This document shows, one piece after another, positions 22,122 to 33,774 of a DNA stretch of 64,000 bases (positions within the stretch are counted from its first letter, which is position 1; the number at the start of each line of letters is the position of its first letter). The notes beneath the pieces are model-generated. The model ran no database searches. It was not told the origin of the DNA and worked only from the letters and a program-made list of their open reading frames with translations. Location: NCBI GenBank assembly GCA_006384855.1, contig VCJN01000156.1:62001-126000 (forward strand), read 5' to 3'. The stretch comes from Tetraselmis striata (taxonomy: Eukaryota; Chlorophyta; Chlorodendrophyceae; Chlorodendrales; Chlorodendraceae). The translations under genes were made by a program, and so were the position numbers.

Positions 22122-24682
22122 GGGCAGCCAACCTGCGTGCCAGCAGTGCGGCTTAGGGCTGCGCCCACGGCGACGCTCATGCCGATCGCGGCGGCGGCCG
22201 CCGCGCCCTCACCCATGCGGCGTGGCTTGGAGCTCGCGTACTGCGTGCTGTGGTGCGCGCTGTCCTCCACCTGGTCGCTCACCATCTGGGTGGCCTCCGG
22301 CGACATGACCTTGTACACAGGCGCCGCGGCCCGCGAGCGCGGGGTCAGCGCAGCCTCTGCCTCGCCGTAGTCTCCCAGCCCGTACTTGGCCAGGCCGCCA
22401 GCGCCGCCGTGGACCATGCCACCAGAGCGCGGGGTTGTGGGCTTGCCGTCAGCGCCGTGAAGTGCCGAGACAATGTTGTCGGGATCGTCGCCCTTGAAGG
22501 GCACATGGAAGCGCGGCTTGTCGGGGTCTTCCGGGAAGTTGCGCAGCTGCGCCAGCCAATCCTCCGTGTCCTTGTACGCGCCGTTGTTGATGCTGCCCAC
22601 GTAACCCATAGTGTCTGGCTTGACAGTGATACGGAAGGGCGGGCGGGCGTTACCGCCATCGCTCGCCAGTGCCTCGCGCGCCTATGCAATTGCAGCAACG
22701 TGATTCAGTATAACTACCCACAGCGATGGCAGGGGAAAATGGCAAATACTGGATTGGCAGAGAGGCTTGGGGTGTAAAGGGGTGTAAAGATGTGGGGTGC
22801 AGACCTGCGCGAGGATCGAGTCCGCATGGTGGCACTGCGCCTCCGCTGCAATGAGCGAGGCCTTGTGCAGCGGCGCCAAGCTGGTCTGCGCGGCGCCCAC
22901 GGCGCGTAGCGCCTGGTCCAGCTGCCGGGTGTCCATCTGCTTGCCCTCGCCTGCTGCCTGCTTGGCAGCAGCCAGTGAGGCGAGCGCGCCCTCCGGGATG
23001 GGGAAGAACTTCTCTGCCTTGTCCACCTCTTCGCAGAGCTCCTCAAACAGCGCTTGCGCACCCTGACACAAAAAAGTAAAATGGTGCGGGGATCAGAACA
23101 TCAGCTGACTCTCCCCTTTGTTGCTATTGAAATACCATCATATTTCATCGTTAAAAACACTGGCGGTGTATCATTAGTGCTGAGGTGTGTGTCGGTGACA
23201 AATGAAATGGGCATTACATTGTGCTGAGTGCTGTGCGCCCGACTCTCACCTGCAGCTCTTTCTGGAGGTTCTCCAGGCGCCTGGCGCGAGTGCGGCCGCC
23301 CATGCCACCAGAGTTCATGCTGTTGAGATGGAGGTCACGCAGAAGCACCCAGGTGTGCTGCACCAGCGTCTGCATCACGTCGCGCCGGCTGCGGAGCTTG
23401 CCACGGTGCGTGTAGCCGTCGTGCGTCTCGCTACCGACCTGGCCGAGCAGGCGCTTAAGTCCGGGCAGGCTGCGCAGCAGCACGGTCACTGCCTGCTGCG
23501 CGGCGTCGTCCGCCACCTGGGCAAGCAGCAGGAGGGGCGGGCACCAAGTCAGCGTGGCGTAACGCTTGAAGCCACCAGACATAACAATACTCGTAATAAC
23601 AAGCTGTGAAGGAAATTGGCCTAGACAATGAGGTGGAAAATCAATACAGGAATAGTAAAAATTGCGACTTTGTATTAGAGAACAAGGTAAAAAGTAATTG
23701 AACTCCACACCAGAACTGTCAAGCGATTGATGGGAGTGCAGAATCATATCGATCGACACACCCACCCTCCCCTCTCTTGGGCAGACTCTGCGAGTCACGC
23801 AGGCAAGCTTACCTGCGCAGTTGCGGGGTCGAGCACAAAGCCGTCAGGCCCAACCTCCGCGTCGCCAGCAGGCGCCGGCGAGGACTCCATGCCACTCTCC
23901 GACGGCGAAGCGGCCGCGCGGCTCTTGTTGGCTGACCCCATCGGGCGGGCCTGCCCGCCAGATACGCCTGGGTTCTGGGCAGTCTTGTGCCTGGCAGATG
24001 CGGGGCGGCCCGGGGACGTAGGCATGGCCTCCTGGGAGGCGGTGCGGCGGGAGGCAGGCCGCACGCGGGGCTCGACATCGGCTGCAGCTCGCGGGCTGTT
24101 GACAGCGGCAGCCCGGGGGGTGGGCTTGTTGGGGATGTACTTGTGGCGGGTGTCGCAGTCCTTCACCTCGCCATTGGGCTCCAGCAGGCCGCTGTCATGC
24201 TGCCGGCTGAGCGGCGTGTTGTAGCCACCCACGGGGTTGAGGGGCTTGACGGTCGAGTGCGGCAGCGGCAGCTCCGCCAGGTTGCCGCCGCGGCTGGCAG
24301 AGCGACGCTCACGTGCCGTGTAGCCTGCAGACTTGCCGGTACGGCGGCAGTAGTAGTACAGCCACTGCAGGAACTCCAGGTTCTCTGAGGGGTGGCCCTT
24401 GATGAGGCGCTCCACGTCGATGTTCTTGTCCACCTCCATCTTGTTCAGCCCGATCTGCAGCTGCTTGTAGTTGGTCACGAACTCGTAGTCAAAAACGGCG
24501 GCGAAGTTGACCTTGGCCATGTTGAGCTTGCCGGTGTGGTATGCGTCAAAGAGCTGACAGTACACCGCGCCGCTTGCAAATTGCTCTAGCCGCGTGAGCT
24601 GCAGCTCCAGCAAACGATTCGCCCACTCCAGCAGCTCATTCTTCGGCACTGTGTATGCATGCTCCCCCACGGACGACGCCAT
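20115..24682 (-). CDS. EB1-type CH domain / MORN-repeat fusion protein
   Basis: Six exons on the minus strand: 24682-23813, 23516-23250, 23062-22805, 22681-22133, 21787-21611, 21530-20115. Every junction is GT-AG, every intron is phase 0, and all exon lengths are multiples of three. The product is about 1178 aa. Residues about 5-115 form an EB1-family calponin-homology domain (L-L-E-W-A-N, I/L-E-Q-F-A-S-G-A-V-Y-C-Q-L, N-L-E-F-L-Q-W), the microtubule plus-end-binding module. The middle is helical and low-complexity. Residues about 775-980 carry eight to nine 23-residue MORN repeats (Y-x-G-x-W/Y, then G-x-G-x-Y-x-F-x-N-G-D), and a Lys-rich end follows. I see no canonical EB1 C-terminal dimerisation motif. 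A membrane- or flagellum-associated microtubule linker is a reasonable inference. The ATG at 24682 is the first in the exon. A two-gene reading is possible, but no intervening stop, start or promoter was found. Confidence 0.85.
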
Positions 24683-24699
24683 GCCGGCCCACAATTTAA

Positions 24700-26093
24700 A
24701 GGAGGCTATTTAATAGTGGGGTGTTTAGAAATTGGGTGTTGGTTGTTTGGGTGTCAGGCCCTGTGGAAAAGAGAGGGTACAGCGTTTCTCTGTCAGAGCT
24801 CCAGCGGTATAGACAGCCACAGTTGTGCCAGCGCCTACGCGTAATGTCTCACACCAATATCCCCAATATCCCCCCAGAGTCTGCCCTAAGGCGGCACCTT
24901 TCAGCCTGAATCATTGCCTCCATCCGCTATCTCCCTCGGAAAAGCCAGCTAAAGCTGGGTTCGAAGCAGTTGGGTGTCAAAAAATTGACCCACCCCAACA
25001 CCATCTGGTGGCGCGCCGCCCTGCCGGTGGTAACTACTCAATCGTGCTCAGCTGTACACCAGTGCTCACAAGGCCACAAGGCAATCCGTGCGTGGCGACT
25101 GCGCAGCCCGGCGCGGAAACACGCCCTACTGTACCGGCACCGGTAAGGTGCACGGGGTATGGTACCGCACGAACTGGCTCGGTTTTGGTGCGCAGTAGGT
25201 ACCGGTGGCATCGCCAGGGACCCGCTTAGCGACTAATTATCTCCGCGGAAACAAATCTAGTGACGAGTGAAAATTTGTATCAGGTACGGTAGGTCGTTAG
25301 CAGTTTGTAATGGTCCAGTAGCGCTAATCCTGCTTGATACATGAGGATCATCGCAGTTTGTAATCGTGGGGACTTCTACGAGCACAGTAAATTCATTATT
25401 CGCTGCACCCGCAAGGCGAGTAAAGTCGCACGATAACGATAAAGATGAACCCCCCCCCCCCCCCCCCCCCGCTGGCCAGAACCTGGCGGCTGATAACTTC
25501 GCAGCACGTGCGTGGTTATTCCAATCGGAGGAGCAGGCAAAAGCGAGATAGACATATCGAATGCATCCCAGGCATGCAGAGGTCAGTAGGCGACCGACAT
25601 CGCCTACCCACCAAAATCGACTGACCCACCGACATCGGCTCGCGAACTCGTACCCGTACGACAAGGCCCATATCTGCCCGCGCCGCTGCCGCGATATAAG
25701 CCCATACAATGTGCTGTTGTGCACCCTTCGAGTGCGGCGGTTGTCGGGGTTTAATTAATTGCAAGTTAGGGCGACGACCCGCTGCCGACGCCTGCCGCAG
25801 CTGTGCGCGCTGGGAAGGGAGGTCCGGGGTGGTAGTGTGAGTGGGAGCGAAACGGCATGCCTGCGGAATATCTACAGGCTGGCATGCAATCATCAACCTA
25901 AGCTCGTGGCAGATGGTTCCCGGCTGGTCGGCTGGGAGGACTCCGTTCTTTCGTGTGTTCCCCAGACTCAGCGACGCGGGCACGCAAGCCGGCCCGACCC
26001 AAACCCCAACCCCCCCGAGGCTTATAGCCAAGATTGCCGTCCATATGTTTTCCTGACCAGGGGCTCGGACTTGTGCGCTAGTATCAGATTTCT

Positions 26094-26132
<39 letters not shown>

Positions 26133-26840
26133 CTTCGTGTCGGCGATAGGCGGGTGGCGCGGCTGCGCGCTTGCGACTTTCGCCCGTCCGCCGAGCTGTT
26201 CGGTGCTCACGTCCCCCCGGCCAAGCCAACGCCCCCGCAGCACTAGACTCAAGCTGCGCCAACGCAAAATCATAAGCGAGCGTCTCACCTCCCGGCAGTC
26301 ATCCAGGCTCCGGTCCGGCAAGCGCTGCGGCGCACACGGGCTCCCTCCCGCTTGGTCGGTTAAGCTGCGGATGGTGCGGTTGGCGGAGGGCGCCGCACAA
26401 GCAAAGATGTGTGGTGCCACACGCGCAACGCCCACCCGCTCTATCGCTAACACAGAAAGGGGGACCCAGTAGCGTTCAGAAGGCCGCAAAGTGGACCTCG
26501 CTATTGTCTGCCCGGGGCCGACGGGGAGCGGGCGAGGATGGCGGATGGTGTGGTTGGTGGCCGCGCCACAGGCAACTGTCCTCGACGGTTGAACCCCGCG
26601 TCAGCCTACTGGCAGTTACGGGCGTCCGTCACTCTCGGTCGATCGGTCGGGATGAGATTCGCTCATTCCGCGAATAGCGACTAAGGATTAGCGACCACCA
26701 GTAATCCTTACATCAATATCACGATAAAGCAGAAGCGCGGAGCGGAGGCTACGAAATCATCTGTCTCCCATATTTACTTTTGTACTTTTACCTGGTACTT
26801 CGGCGGATTTCATCGGAAGGATACATGCTGACTTTCTCGC
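24700..26840. other. intergenic, no supported gene
   Basis: The first 150-200 bases lie upstream of the EB1/MORN gene and would hold its promoter. Beyond that are a poly(C) run (about 25449-25470) and a poly(G) run of about 37 nt (26096-26132). Long minus-strand frames here (e.g. 25516-26262) exist only because poly(G) is read as poly-Pro. Confidence 0.45.
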
Positions 26841-26848
26841 ACTGACGA

Positions 26849-26888
26849 TATATATGATATAGATAGGGCCCTATCTATATCATATATA
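26849..26888. repeat. 40-bp perfect palindrome
   Basis: TATATATGATATAGATAGGG is followed immediately by its exact reverse complement, with the centre at GGG/CCC (26868/26869). It is AT-rich and has no spacer. It sits about 75-115 bp outside the left end of the TIR element at 26963. Confidence 0.9.
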
Positions 26889-26962
26889 ATCTAGCAGCAG
26901 AAGGTGATATCAGGAAATCGCCAAAAAAAATGTACGGTATATTTATTATATAGTTACATCCT

Positions 26963-28650
26963 GAGATAGCTGCAAAAGGCGATCAGGAAACCACCCGAAA
27001 AGGCAATAGAAAACGTCCACTACAGCAATTGCGCGGTGGAAGCAGCCCCAGAAGAGGGTGCGGAATGAGGACGGGCAAACGCATCAGACTTGGCCGTCTG
27101 CACTCCGGCAGAGAGAATGCCGCCCAAGGTACCATGTACGCAAGCTGAGACTCGTTGCAACAACCCCCGCCGCGTGCGCAATAGGTGATGGCGGAACTCA
27201 GCGGGCTGGCTGGCAACAAAGATTCGAGGAGCATGAACGGATTGACCACGAAGGAAGCATGAAGTCAGGGCGGAAGGACTGCCAGGGATGTTGCGCACAG
27301 CAAGTAACACCGCGAAGATGTAGATTGCCGTAGTTCAAGCGGATTTTTTGAGGCGGCCGCGGTCCTCAATAACCACAAAAGGATAGTACCGGTGAACACC
27401 CTGCACCAGGGCGGAAGACGCCCGGTCCGCCGTCATCTTGTTGTGTTCCGCCTCGGTTGCCGCGATCCCTAGGGTGCACCAGCGGGGGTCGTTGCCCCAA
27501 GTGGGGGTCGTGGAGGACAGGCACGCGAAATCGACGATACATGGATTGCAAACATGCAATCGAGCATGGTTCTGCCAAAAATAAAGGTGCGGAGGCACAT
27601 TTTACACGTAAGAAGTGCCATTTTTCGGCGAGGAAGCGACAAGGGGCGGGGGATGGGAGGGGGGGAGTCGGAGGAGGAGCATGCAAGACGGAAACGGAAA
27701 ACGGGAGGGCGCTGCCGAACGCAACGAGCTGGTACATGGCAAGCGAGCTGCGCGTGTGGGTGTCCTATGTAGCTTCCCGTCCGGGAGCGTAGGGCTTGCG
27801 GGCGGGCAATGAGGCAGCCCGTATAGTGAAACCCGACGGTACCGGTAACTTGACCCGTTGAAACCACCAACATACCGTACGGGTTGCACTAGGACGGTTA
27901 AATTGTTGGGAAACTTCATAAACAAATTTAGATCGTTTCAAACATGCAATCGAGTCTGGTTTTGCTAGTTATACGGTTCGTTTACGACTGCAAGCGTGGG
28001 CAGTCGGCGGGCGTGCCGACCAAACGAAGGCGGAAGATGTCTTTTGTAGACGAAGGGTTTCGCGCCGAGAGATTAAGGAACCTCGATCGAGGCCCAAGCG
28101 CAGAACGGGCGCGGATGGGAGATGTTGACGGCACGAATGCCGGCGCAACATAGACCGGACGTGTCGCGAAATCAAGGCGCCATCTCCCGATGCCTAATGG
28201 GGGCCGATGCACCAATCGGTGCACCTTATCGAGAGGGATTATGGGGCGTGCACGGCAAGTTTCTCCCCGTAGACAAACACCTTATGTCCATGTACGGACG
28301 ATGCAGTAACTCGCTGGGGTTACATCAGATGAGCTACAGTGTGTTTCGGAGACCCCTAGTTCGGGCGATTGTCGAGGCAGTAGTTCAGTCCAACCTGAAT
28401 TATTCGGGGGTTTTCGTTCGATTTCGGCCCGAGCTCCCGAACCACCCCGAACTGAACCGCGTTCGGCACGACCTCGGTTGAAACCACCAACAGACCGTAT
28501 GGGTTACACTAGGACATGATCTCGTCGTGTGCTTGTGCTCATTCAGCATCCTCTTGTGCTGCTGCTTCCACCTCGCGGCCGCCGTAGTGGGCGTTTCCTA
28601 TTGCCTTCTTGGCTGATTTCCTGATCGCCTTTTGCAGCTAGCCCATGTGA
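26963..28650. mobile_element. DNA transposon-like element with long terminal inverted repeats
   Basis: The left end (about 26963-27080) and right end (about 28510-28648) are inverted copies about 120 bp long and roughly 80% alike by eye. The outermost shared block is TAGCTGCAAAAGGCGATCAG. Further shared blocks are GCAATAG-AAACG-CCACTAC and GGTGGAAGCAGC, followed by AAGAGG-TGC-GAATGAG. The interior of about 1.4 kb has no intact transposase. It does contain two direct repeats of a GTTGAAACCACCAACA-type block (about 27857-27903 and 28478-28516) and two copies of AAACATGCAATCGAG (27549 and 27940). I found no convincing target-site duplication. A partial copy of the end lies just outside, at about 26893-26925. 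The superfamily is undetermined. Confidence 0.65.
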
Positions 28651-28919
28651 ATATATATACATATGGAGATCTTTTTATTACATTTTTTTTCAGCGCGAGA
28701 TGAAACTATCGCCAATATAGTTACTCGACGTCTTAACTCGTACCGAGACGATACTTGTACATACGATGAGCGCCAGCAACACCGTGCACTTACCGGTACA
28801 ATCACGAGCAATATCCGGGGCAAATTAGTACTTCCTAGACAATGTTATACCCGTAGTCGTCGTAAATCGCGATGCTAGATAAATGACATGGTAATCGTCA
28901 TGATGATTCGTTGTGAGTA

Positions 28920-30830
28920 CTTGTGAGTACTAGTGTGAGTACCAGTGTACCAGGACGCTAGCCTGAGCAAGCTCCTGTCTGCCAAGCCCAACCGTCGGTA
29001 CAACCACGCCCTGCATCACCACGCATGGGCCCTGCTCAAGCATTGCATGCAACACAAGGCGGGGTATTGACTCCGCAATTGCCTTCCGTCCGAGGTGGAG
29101 GCCTTTGCGGAGGCGGTGGATGCCACCGTCCTCGCGGCGGTCGAACGGGTGCTAGGGGTCTCTTTTGATCCCTCCACGTACGGCACCGTGACCAATCCGG
29201 TGGTCACCGATTTCCTGGCGGAGCTTTTGCACGACCCCGACCCCATGGCAGCGGAGGTGGCTACCTTGAGCAAGGATGCAGTGGCCATGGCGCTCAGCAG
29301 GCTTCACCTCCCCACTCGGTTGAAGGGCGCTGGCATCCGCCGCATGGAGGGATCAAGAGATACCCCTAGCACCTTCATTCGGCTGCCGCCTTTATCGGCT
29401 GCATGAATGCCATCCTCCCAAGGTTCATGACTGGAATTCCGGCACCAACACACCCACCCTTGGTTTCTTTGACCCACTACAGCTCGGGTCCGTACTTGGG
29501 CGAGGCAGCTTCAACGCAACTTCTTCCGCCCGCCCGTATGACCACTTCCTCAACGATGCTCATGTGTCGGACAGCTACGCCGCGGCGATGCGCGAGGCGT
29601 GGGGCCGCCTCCAAGCGGCTATTGCTGGCCATCTAAGCAATGCAGATGCGCGCGTGATGGAGCGGGAAGTGGAGGCTGCGTCGGGCTCGCAAAAGGAGCT
29701 GACGGCATTTCTAGACCAGGCCAACACCTCTCGGTTTCAAAATGAGGTGTGCGCTCTCCCTGTCACATGTAGGGAACGGATCTTGTTCAACCAGCTCGAC
29801 GCGGCGTCGGGAATGTGGCGGACAGTGGCCATCCCCACCGCGCGGACGGTCATGACTCCGCATGAGCTGCGGGAGGTCGCTACCATGTACTGCTTTCTGC
29901 CTAGCCCGTGCTTGGCCCCGGTGGTTGGGAGTCACATCATTCTGCCCTCGACAGAGCACAACCCCGTCACTGTTGACCTATACGGCGACGCGCTCATGAA
30001 CCTCCTTTGGAGACACCCATTGGCGTTCGTGTGCAGCACGACGCTATCGCAGATGCCTTCCGCGATCACTGTGTTCACGACCTAGGTATCGCGGTACGGC
30101 AGGAGGTGGCTGGATGACTTGTTCCAGCAGGCAGTGCCTCTCGGCAACACCGCACCCTGGGATGAACTCAAGGACCTAGTGCCGGACGCAGAGCTCTCCC
30201 TTCCGGCGTTCAACGTCGTGACCGGGAGCTGTGATCCCCGGAGCTTGAAGTCCACGTTGATCAAGGACACTGCTTCAGGGCTCCGTGCCACGGCTGTGGA
30301 TCGGTTTGAGCGCTCCCTGTTGGGCGACATACAACGGGGGTTGGCAGCGCGGGATGCAGCGTGGCACAACACGGAGCCCGGACAGAAGGGTCCTCTTCGA
30401 GACATATCCCGGATATGTCGGAGTACACGGGCATGGTCTTCGGCACAGTGGGTGAGGTGAGCGAGGGGGTGCGCCGCACAGTGCGCGGTATCGCATGCTT
30501 GGCTGCGGATCGATCGGGGTGCCCTCTCATCGCAGGGCACTCGATTCACCACCCGGGCTCACCAAGAGGCCTTGCTCGCAAGAGATTTCCTCGGGATCCT
30601 GAGCTTGGTGGCCGCTCGAGAGCGCGCTCGTTGCCTCTATCATCAGGCGACGCAGATTCGTCTGCCATCCCGTTGCAGAAGCTGCACATCACGTCCGAGG
30701 ATCACCCACACACACACACGTGCACGCGTGGCCCGGACTCTGAACCGTGTGCGCATCACTCATCCATCCCGCCTCATGCCGGATGTAGGCCGCTTTTAGG
30801 CGGCTTGTTGTGTAGATTTTTTAGTACTAC
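28920..30830 (+). pseudogene. second LINE-like retroelement fragment (RT C-terminal part)
   Basis: Plus-strand coding remnant in several frames. At 29095-29400 the reading A-L-S-R-L-H-L-P-T-R-L-K-G-A-G-I-R matches the thumb/connection region that follows a LINE reverse transcriptase, the equivalent of F-G-G-L-G-M-G in the copy at 5911-8170. It continues through 29564-30085 (M-R-E-A-W-G-R-L-Q-A-A-I; then L-F-N-Q-L-D-A-A-S-G) and, in new frames, 30119-30460 and 30480-30700. The catalytic YxDD region is absent, so the copy is 5'-truncated, as is common for LINEs. It ends near a GC hairpin (GGCCGCTTTTAGGCGGC, about 30788-30804) followed by a T-rich tail, plausibly the 3' stem-loop. Frame changes near 29400, 29560, 30085 and 30460 make it non-functional. 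Confidence 0.65.
30784..30812 (+). repeat. 3'-end GC hairpin shared with 4.5-4.9 kb
   Basis: The stem GGCCGC / GCGGC(T) with loop TTTTAG is followed by TTGTTGTGTAGAT and a T-run. The same motif occurs at about 4510-4535 in the same orientation, and at 4650-4675 and 4826-4848 inverted. Its place at the end of the LINE-like fragment suggests a conserved retroelement 3' stem-loop. Confidence 0.45.
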
Positions 30831-30834
30831 TTTT

Positions 30835-31500
30835 AGAAGTAGGTGGATTTGTTACTGCCTTTTTTGTAATTCACACCAGTGTGGTAGTACTAATAAGGAC
30901 CTTCCGCAAAGGGGGGGGGGCTTTTGTCCGGGACAGCTCGCATTGTTAACGTGGAAATAAGTATAAAAAGCTCCCCCTCCAATTTTGACCTTCCGCACCC
31001 AGGGGTTCCATGGACGTACCATCGCGGACTGGTACGTCGCGGGGCCTCGGCGCCCTATCCGGCGCGGGTGTTGCGGCCACATCGCTTCCCGCGGTAATAA
31101 CCCGTACCGTAGTTCGGATTCCGAATACACCACGGACAATATAAGGGCGTCAGGCACAGCCGCCGGTGGTGGTGCTATGCCATTCCTGCCACATGGCCCA
31201 CCCACATGGCCCACCCACACAACGAGCCGGCCACCAGGTCGGTCGTCGGTCAGTCCAAGAGACTGGCAAGAGGCCCGTGGGGCGGGGGAGGGAGCACTCG
31301 TAGTTAGAGGGTTTGACCGCAATGGTGATGTCTTGGGTACCGAATCGTCCGCGAACGCGGCATGAGGCAACAGCCCGCCCGCCCGTCGCCCGCAAAACGC
31401 GAGTAACAAAGTAGGCACCTGCTATTGTTGTCGACGGCCTCGACCCGCCGCGGCAAGGACGAGGCCTTGAACACGGCGCTACGCTGCCCGCCCGCACGCC
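30835..31500. other. no supported gene
   Basis: Contains a short poly(G) run (about 30911-30920) and two tandem copies of a CACATGGCCCACC unit (about 31192-31218). Open frames of 126-188 codons on both strands have no recognisable motif. Confidence 0.4.
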
Positions 31501-31504
31501 GGGA

Positions 31505-32620
31505 GCGATGGCGCGGTCGCCGCGTTGGAGTCGCACCTGACGGCCGCCCAATCATCAGCACAGGAGCAACAGCTCGCACGCCGGAGCGTGGAGGAATAGC
31601 TGGCTGAGCTGCAGGATGAGGTGATGCAGCTCCGTGAGGGCGAGGCGGTGCAGCCCGCCGAGCAGCCAGCCCGGGCGGTACAAGACAAGGACAAGCAGAT
31701 AGCCGGGATGCGCGTCTCACAATTTTGTAAAGGGCATCGTGGACAAGGCCTACACGTGCCCGTGCTGCAAGGAGATGATCCGCGATGCCCCCCCAAAGAA
31801 GAACAAGAACTAACTGAGGGAATTTGCAAGGTTTCATGCTGCGGAGAGGTATGTTATCTCGAATTATTTTGCAGCGTTTGCATATGTATTAATATGCTTC
31901 ATGCTGATTGGTGATACTATGTCTCTGGTTGTTTATAGCTATATGCACATTGCAGGTACCTCAAGCCCCCACTGCTACACATCGGAGCCAAGCAGAAGAT
32001 ACCTGATCTCATGCACATCAACCTCCGCATCATGGCGGGCATGTAGTACTACACGGTCCAGTGCCCGTGTAGTGCCACCCCAGCGTACCTGCATGCGTTG
32101 CGACAGTGGATGTTCGACGAGCTCGACATCACAGTCAACAGCAAGAAGAGAAAGAACAAGAAGCAAGATGATGTCTCCATTATTGGCCGGAAGAAGGAGT
32201 CCTTCATCGGCGCAGAGTGCATCAAGCTGATCGCCAAGTACGACAAGACGCTAGAGCACGTCAGGGAGACTTACCCAACGGTCAGCGCCTCCGATGAAGT
32301 GAAGGCGCACACTGCATGGGAAATCTGGATGAAGCTCTGGGAGCTGCTGCTGGAGCCCGTGGACCCAGCGTGCACACCTGGCACCGCCCAGCTGCCACCT
32401 CTGCACCTGCGGGAGGCTCGCGCACAACAGGTCAAGCAGGTGGCAGAGAAATTCGTGCAGGCATTCGTCAGTGCTGCGGTGCTACCACCGTGTACTGCCA
32501 CATTATGTAGTGCTATATCCCTGATTACATCAGCTGGTATGGCGACCTGCTGAGCTCTGGCTGTCACGGGTTTGAGCACGCTCACTTGGACACAGACTGC
32601 CTACCGGAGGGGCACTAATG
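31505..32620 (+). pseudogene. intron-containing broken gene of unrecognised family
   Basis: Coding-like from about 31505. A coiled-coil-type segment (A-E-L-Q-D-E-V-M-Q-L) is followed, in a neighbouring frame, by a C-P-C-C-K-E-M-I zinc-knuckle-like motif (about 31758-31785) and a K-K-N-K-N stretch ending in a stop. After that stop the frame reads R-F-H-A-A-E up to a canonical intron: AG|GTATGT at 31848/31849 and TTGCAG|G at 31955/31956. Splicing yields the continuous reading A-A-E-R-Y-L-K-P-P-L-L. The second exon (31956-32560) includes W-M-F-D-E-L-D-I-T, I-G-A-E-C-I-K-L, W-x-x-W-M-K-L-W-E-L-L and, after a frame change near 32480, G-F-E-H-A-H-L-D-T. An in-frame ATG-TAG sits near 32040. It looks like a recently broken gene or a mobile-element protein; I cannot name the family. 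Confidence 0.45.
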
Positions 32621-32639
32621 GGCACCCAGAGTTCAGGGT

Positions 32640-33760
32640 AGGGGGAGGTCCTTGGCCTCATGAATATTCATGAAAGTCACCAACATGAGCTGCCCACACC
32701 AGAGCGGCCGAAGCGTGGCCCACGAGGCAAGAAGCGGGCTACGCCCACGTAGAGCCCCCCACCCCCCACCCCCCACCTCCCGCGCGCACCAAGCGGGCTG
32801 CGCCCACGGGCTGAGCCACAGCACCGCAGCCCTTTCCCCCCATAGAAACAGTGTAATAGCTTTTTCATGACAGGTGTGATGCACAGTTTGAGGAATGTAG
32901 TGAAAATAGTACATCGCGCGGCTAGCGCCCCACCGCTGTCTTCCCATTAGCGAGCATCTTCTTTCTCTCACGCACTCTCTTGCGCTGCTCTCTCTCAAGG
33001 CGGGCCTGGGCATCTTTAAGCATGGGGCACATAGAGCGAGAGCAACGAGCTCTCTCAAGACACTTGCGCATGAGCGGCGCCATTCCTCAAATCGGGCAAT
33101 GCATAAAGGTAGTGCAGAAAACGCCGCCACATATAGCGGCCGGTGTTGGGATGCCATGTATATAGTGAGGGCGCGCGACGCGGATATGTCATGCATGACA
33201 ACAACGGCCGTCCCGACAGCATGGGCGTCCTCCCTCGTTCGTTCCGGATTGTGCGGTAGGCGTAGCTGTCGTCGTTCATACATGTGACCCTCGGCGGCCA
33301 TGGCATGCCGCGCGCGTCCGCCACACCCAACATCCATACTGTGAACCATTGCAAGAGGATGCTCCTCTGCGGGAGCCATGAAAGCCCGTCCAGTGACACG
33401 GCTACGGGTGTTGAGGTTCACCCCCCCCCCCCCTTTCCAACGGGGACCCTCTATATCCATCACCTTGTGGTGCACCACATCATATGGTCACCAAATTTCT
33501 CTCGGTTGCTTAACCCCGGCAAGACTGCACGGAAACCACCTGAGGTGCATGAACTAGGTAATTAAACCACAATCACCGAGGGGCGTTGTCTATCGCTGCT
33601 GATGAAGTATCGCATGAGCGTGGCACGACGACTTGCAGCACCGTTGCGGACTTGATCAACCGCGACCCTCACGCGTACATGTAGTACGCAAAGCCGCTGT
33701 CGACGATGGCAACGAGCTGCTTGGTTGATGGCAGACGAGTGGTGATGGGTGTCTCAACGA
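32640..33760. other. no firmly supported gene
   Basis: A minus-strand frame (32633-33478) and neighbouring frames contain weakly protein-like pieces (G-R-Y-M-W-R-R-F-L-H-Y-L-Y near 33130; Q-A-R-L-E-R-E-Q-R-K-R near 33000), suggesting another worn element. Stops occur in each frame. A poly(C) run lies at 33421-33433. Confidence 0.3.
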
Positions 33761-33774
33761 CCGGGAAAGCATGC

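Noticed and set aside
25516-26262. 248-codon minus-strand ORF with a long proline run
   Set aside because: The Pro run is the 37-nt poly(G) tract read in reverse, and the rest is unrecognised. Similar poly-Pro or poly-Gly ORFs at 3258-3712, 4685-5175, 16172-16660 and 63000-63537 were dropped for the same reason.
32633-33478. 281-codon minus-strand ORF
   Set aside because: No recognisable domain, and overlapping frames are equally open. Protein-like fragments appear in two frames, so at best it is a worn element. Not listed as a gene.
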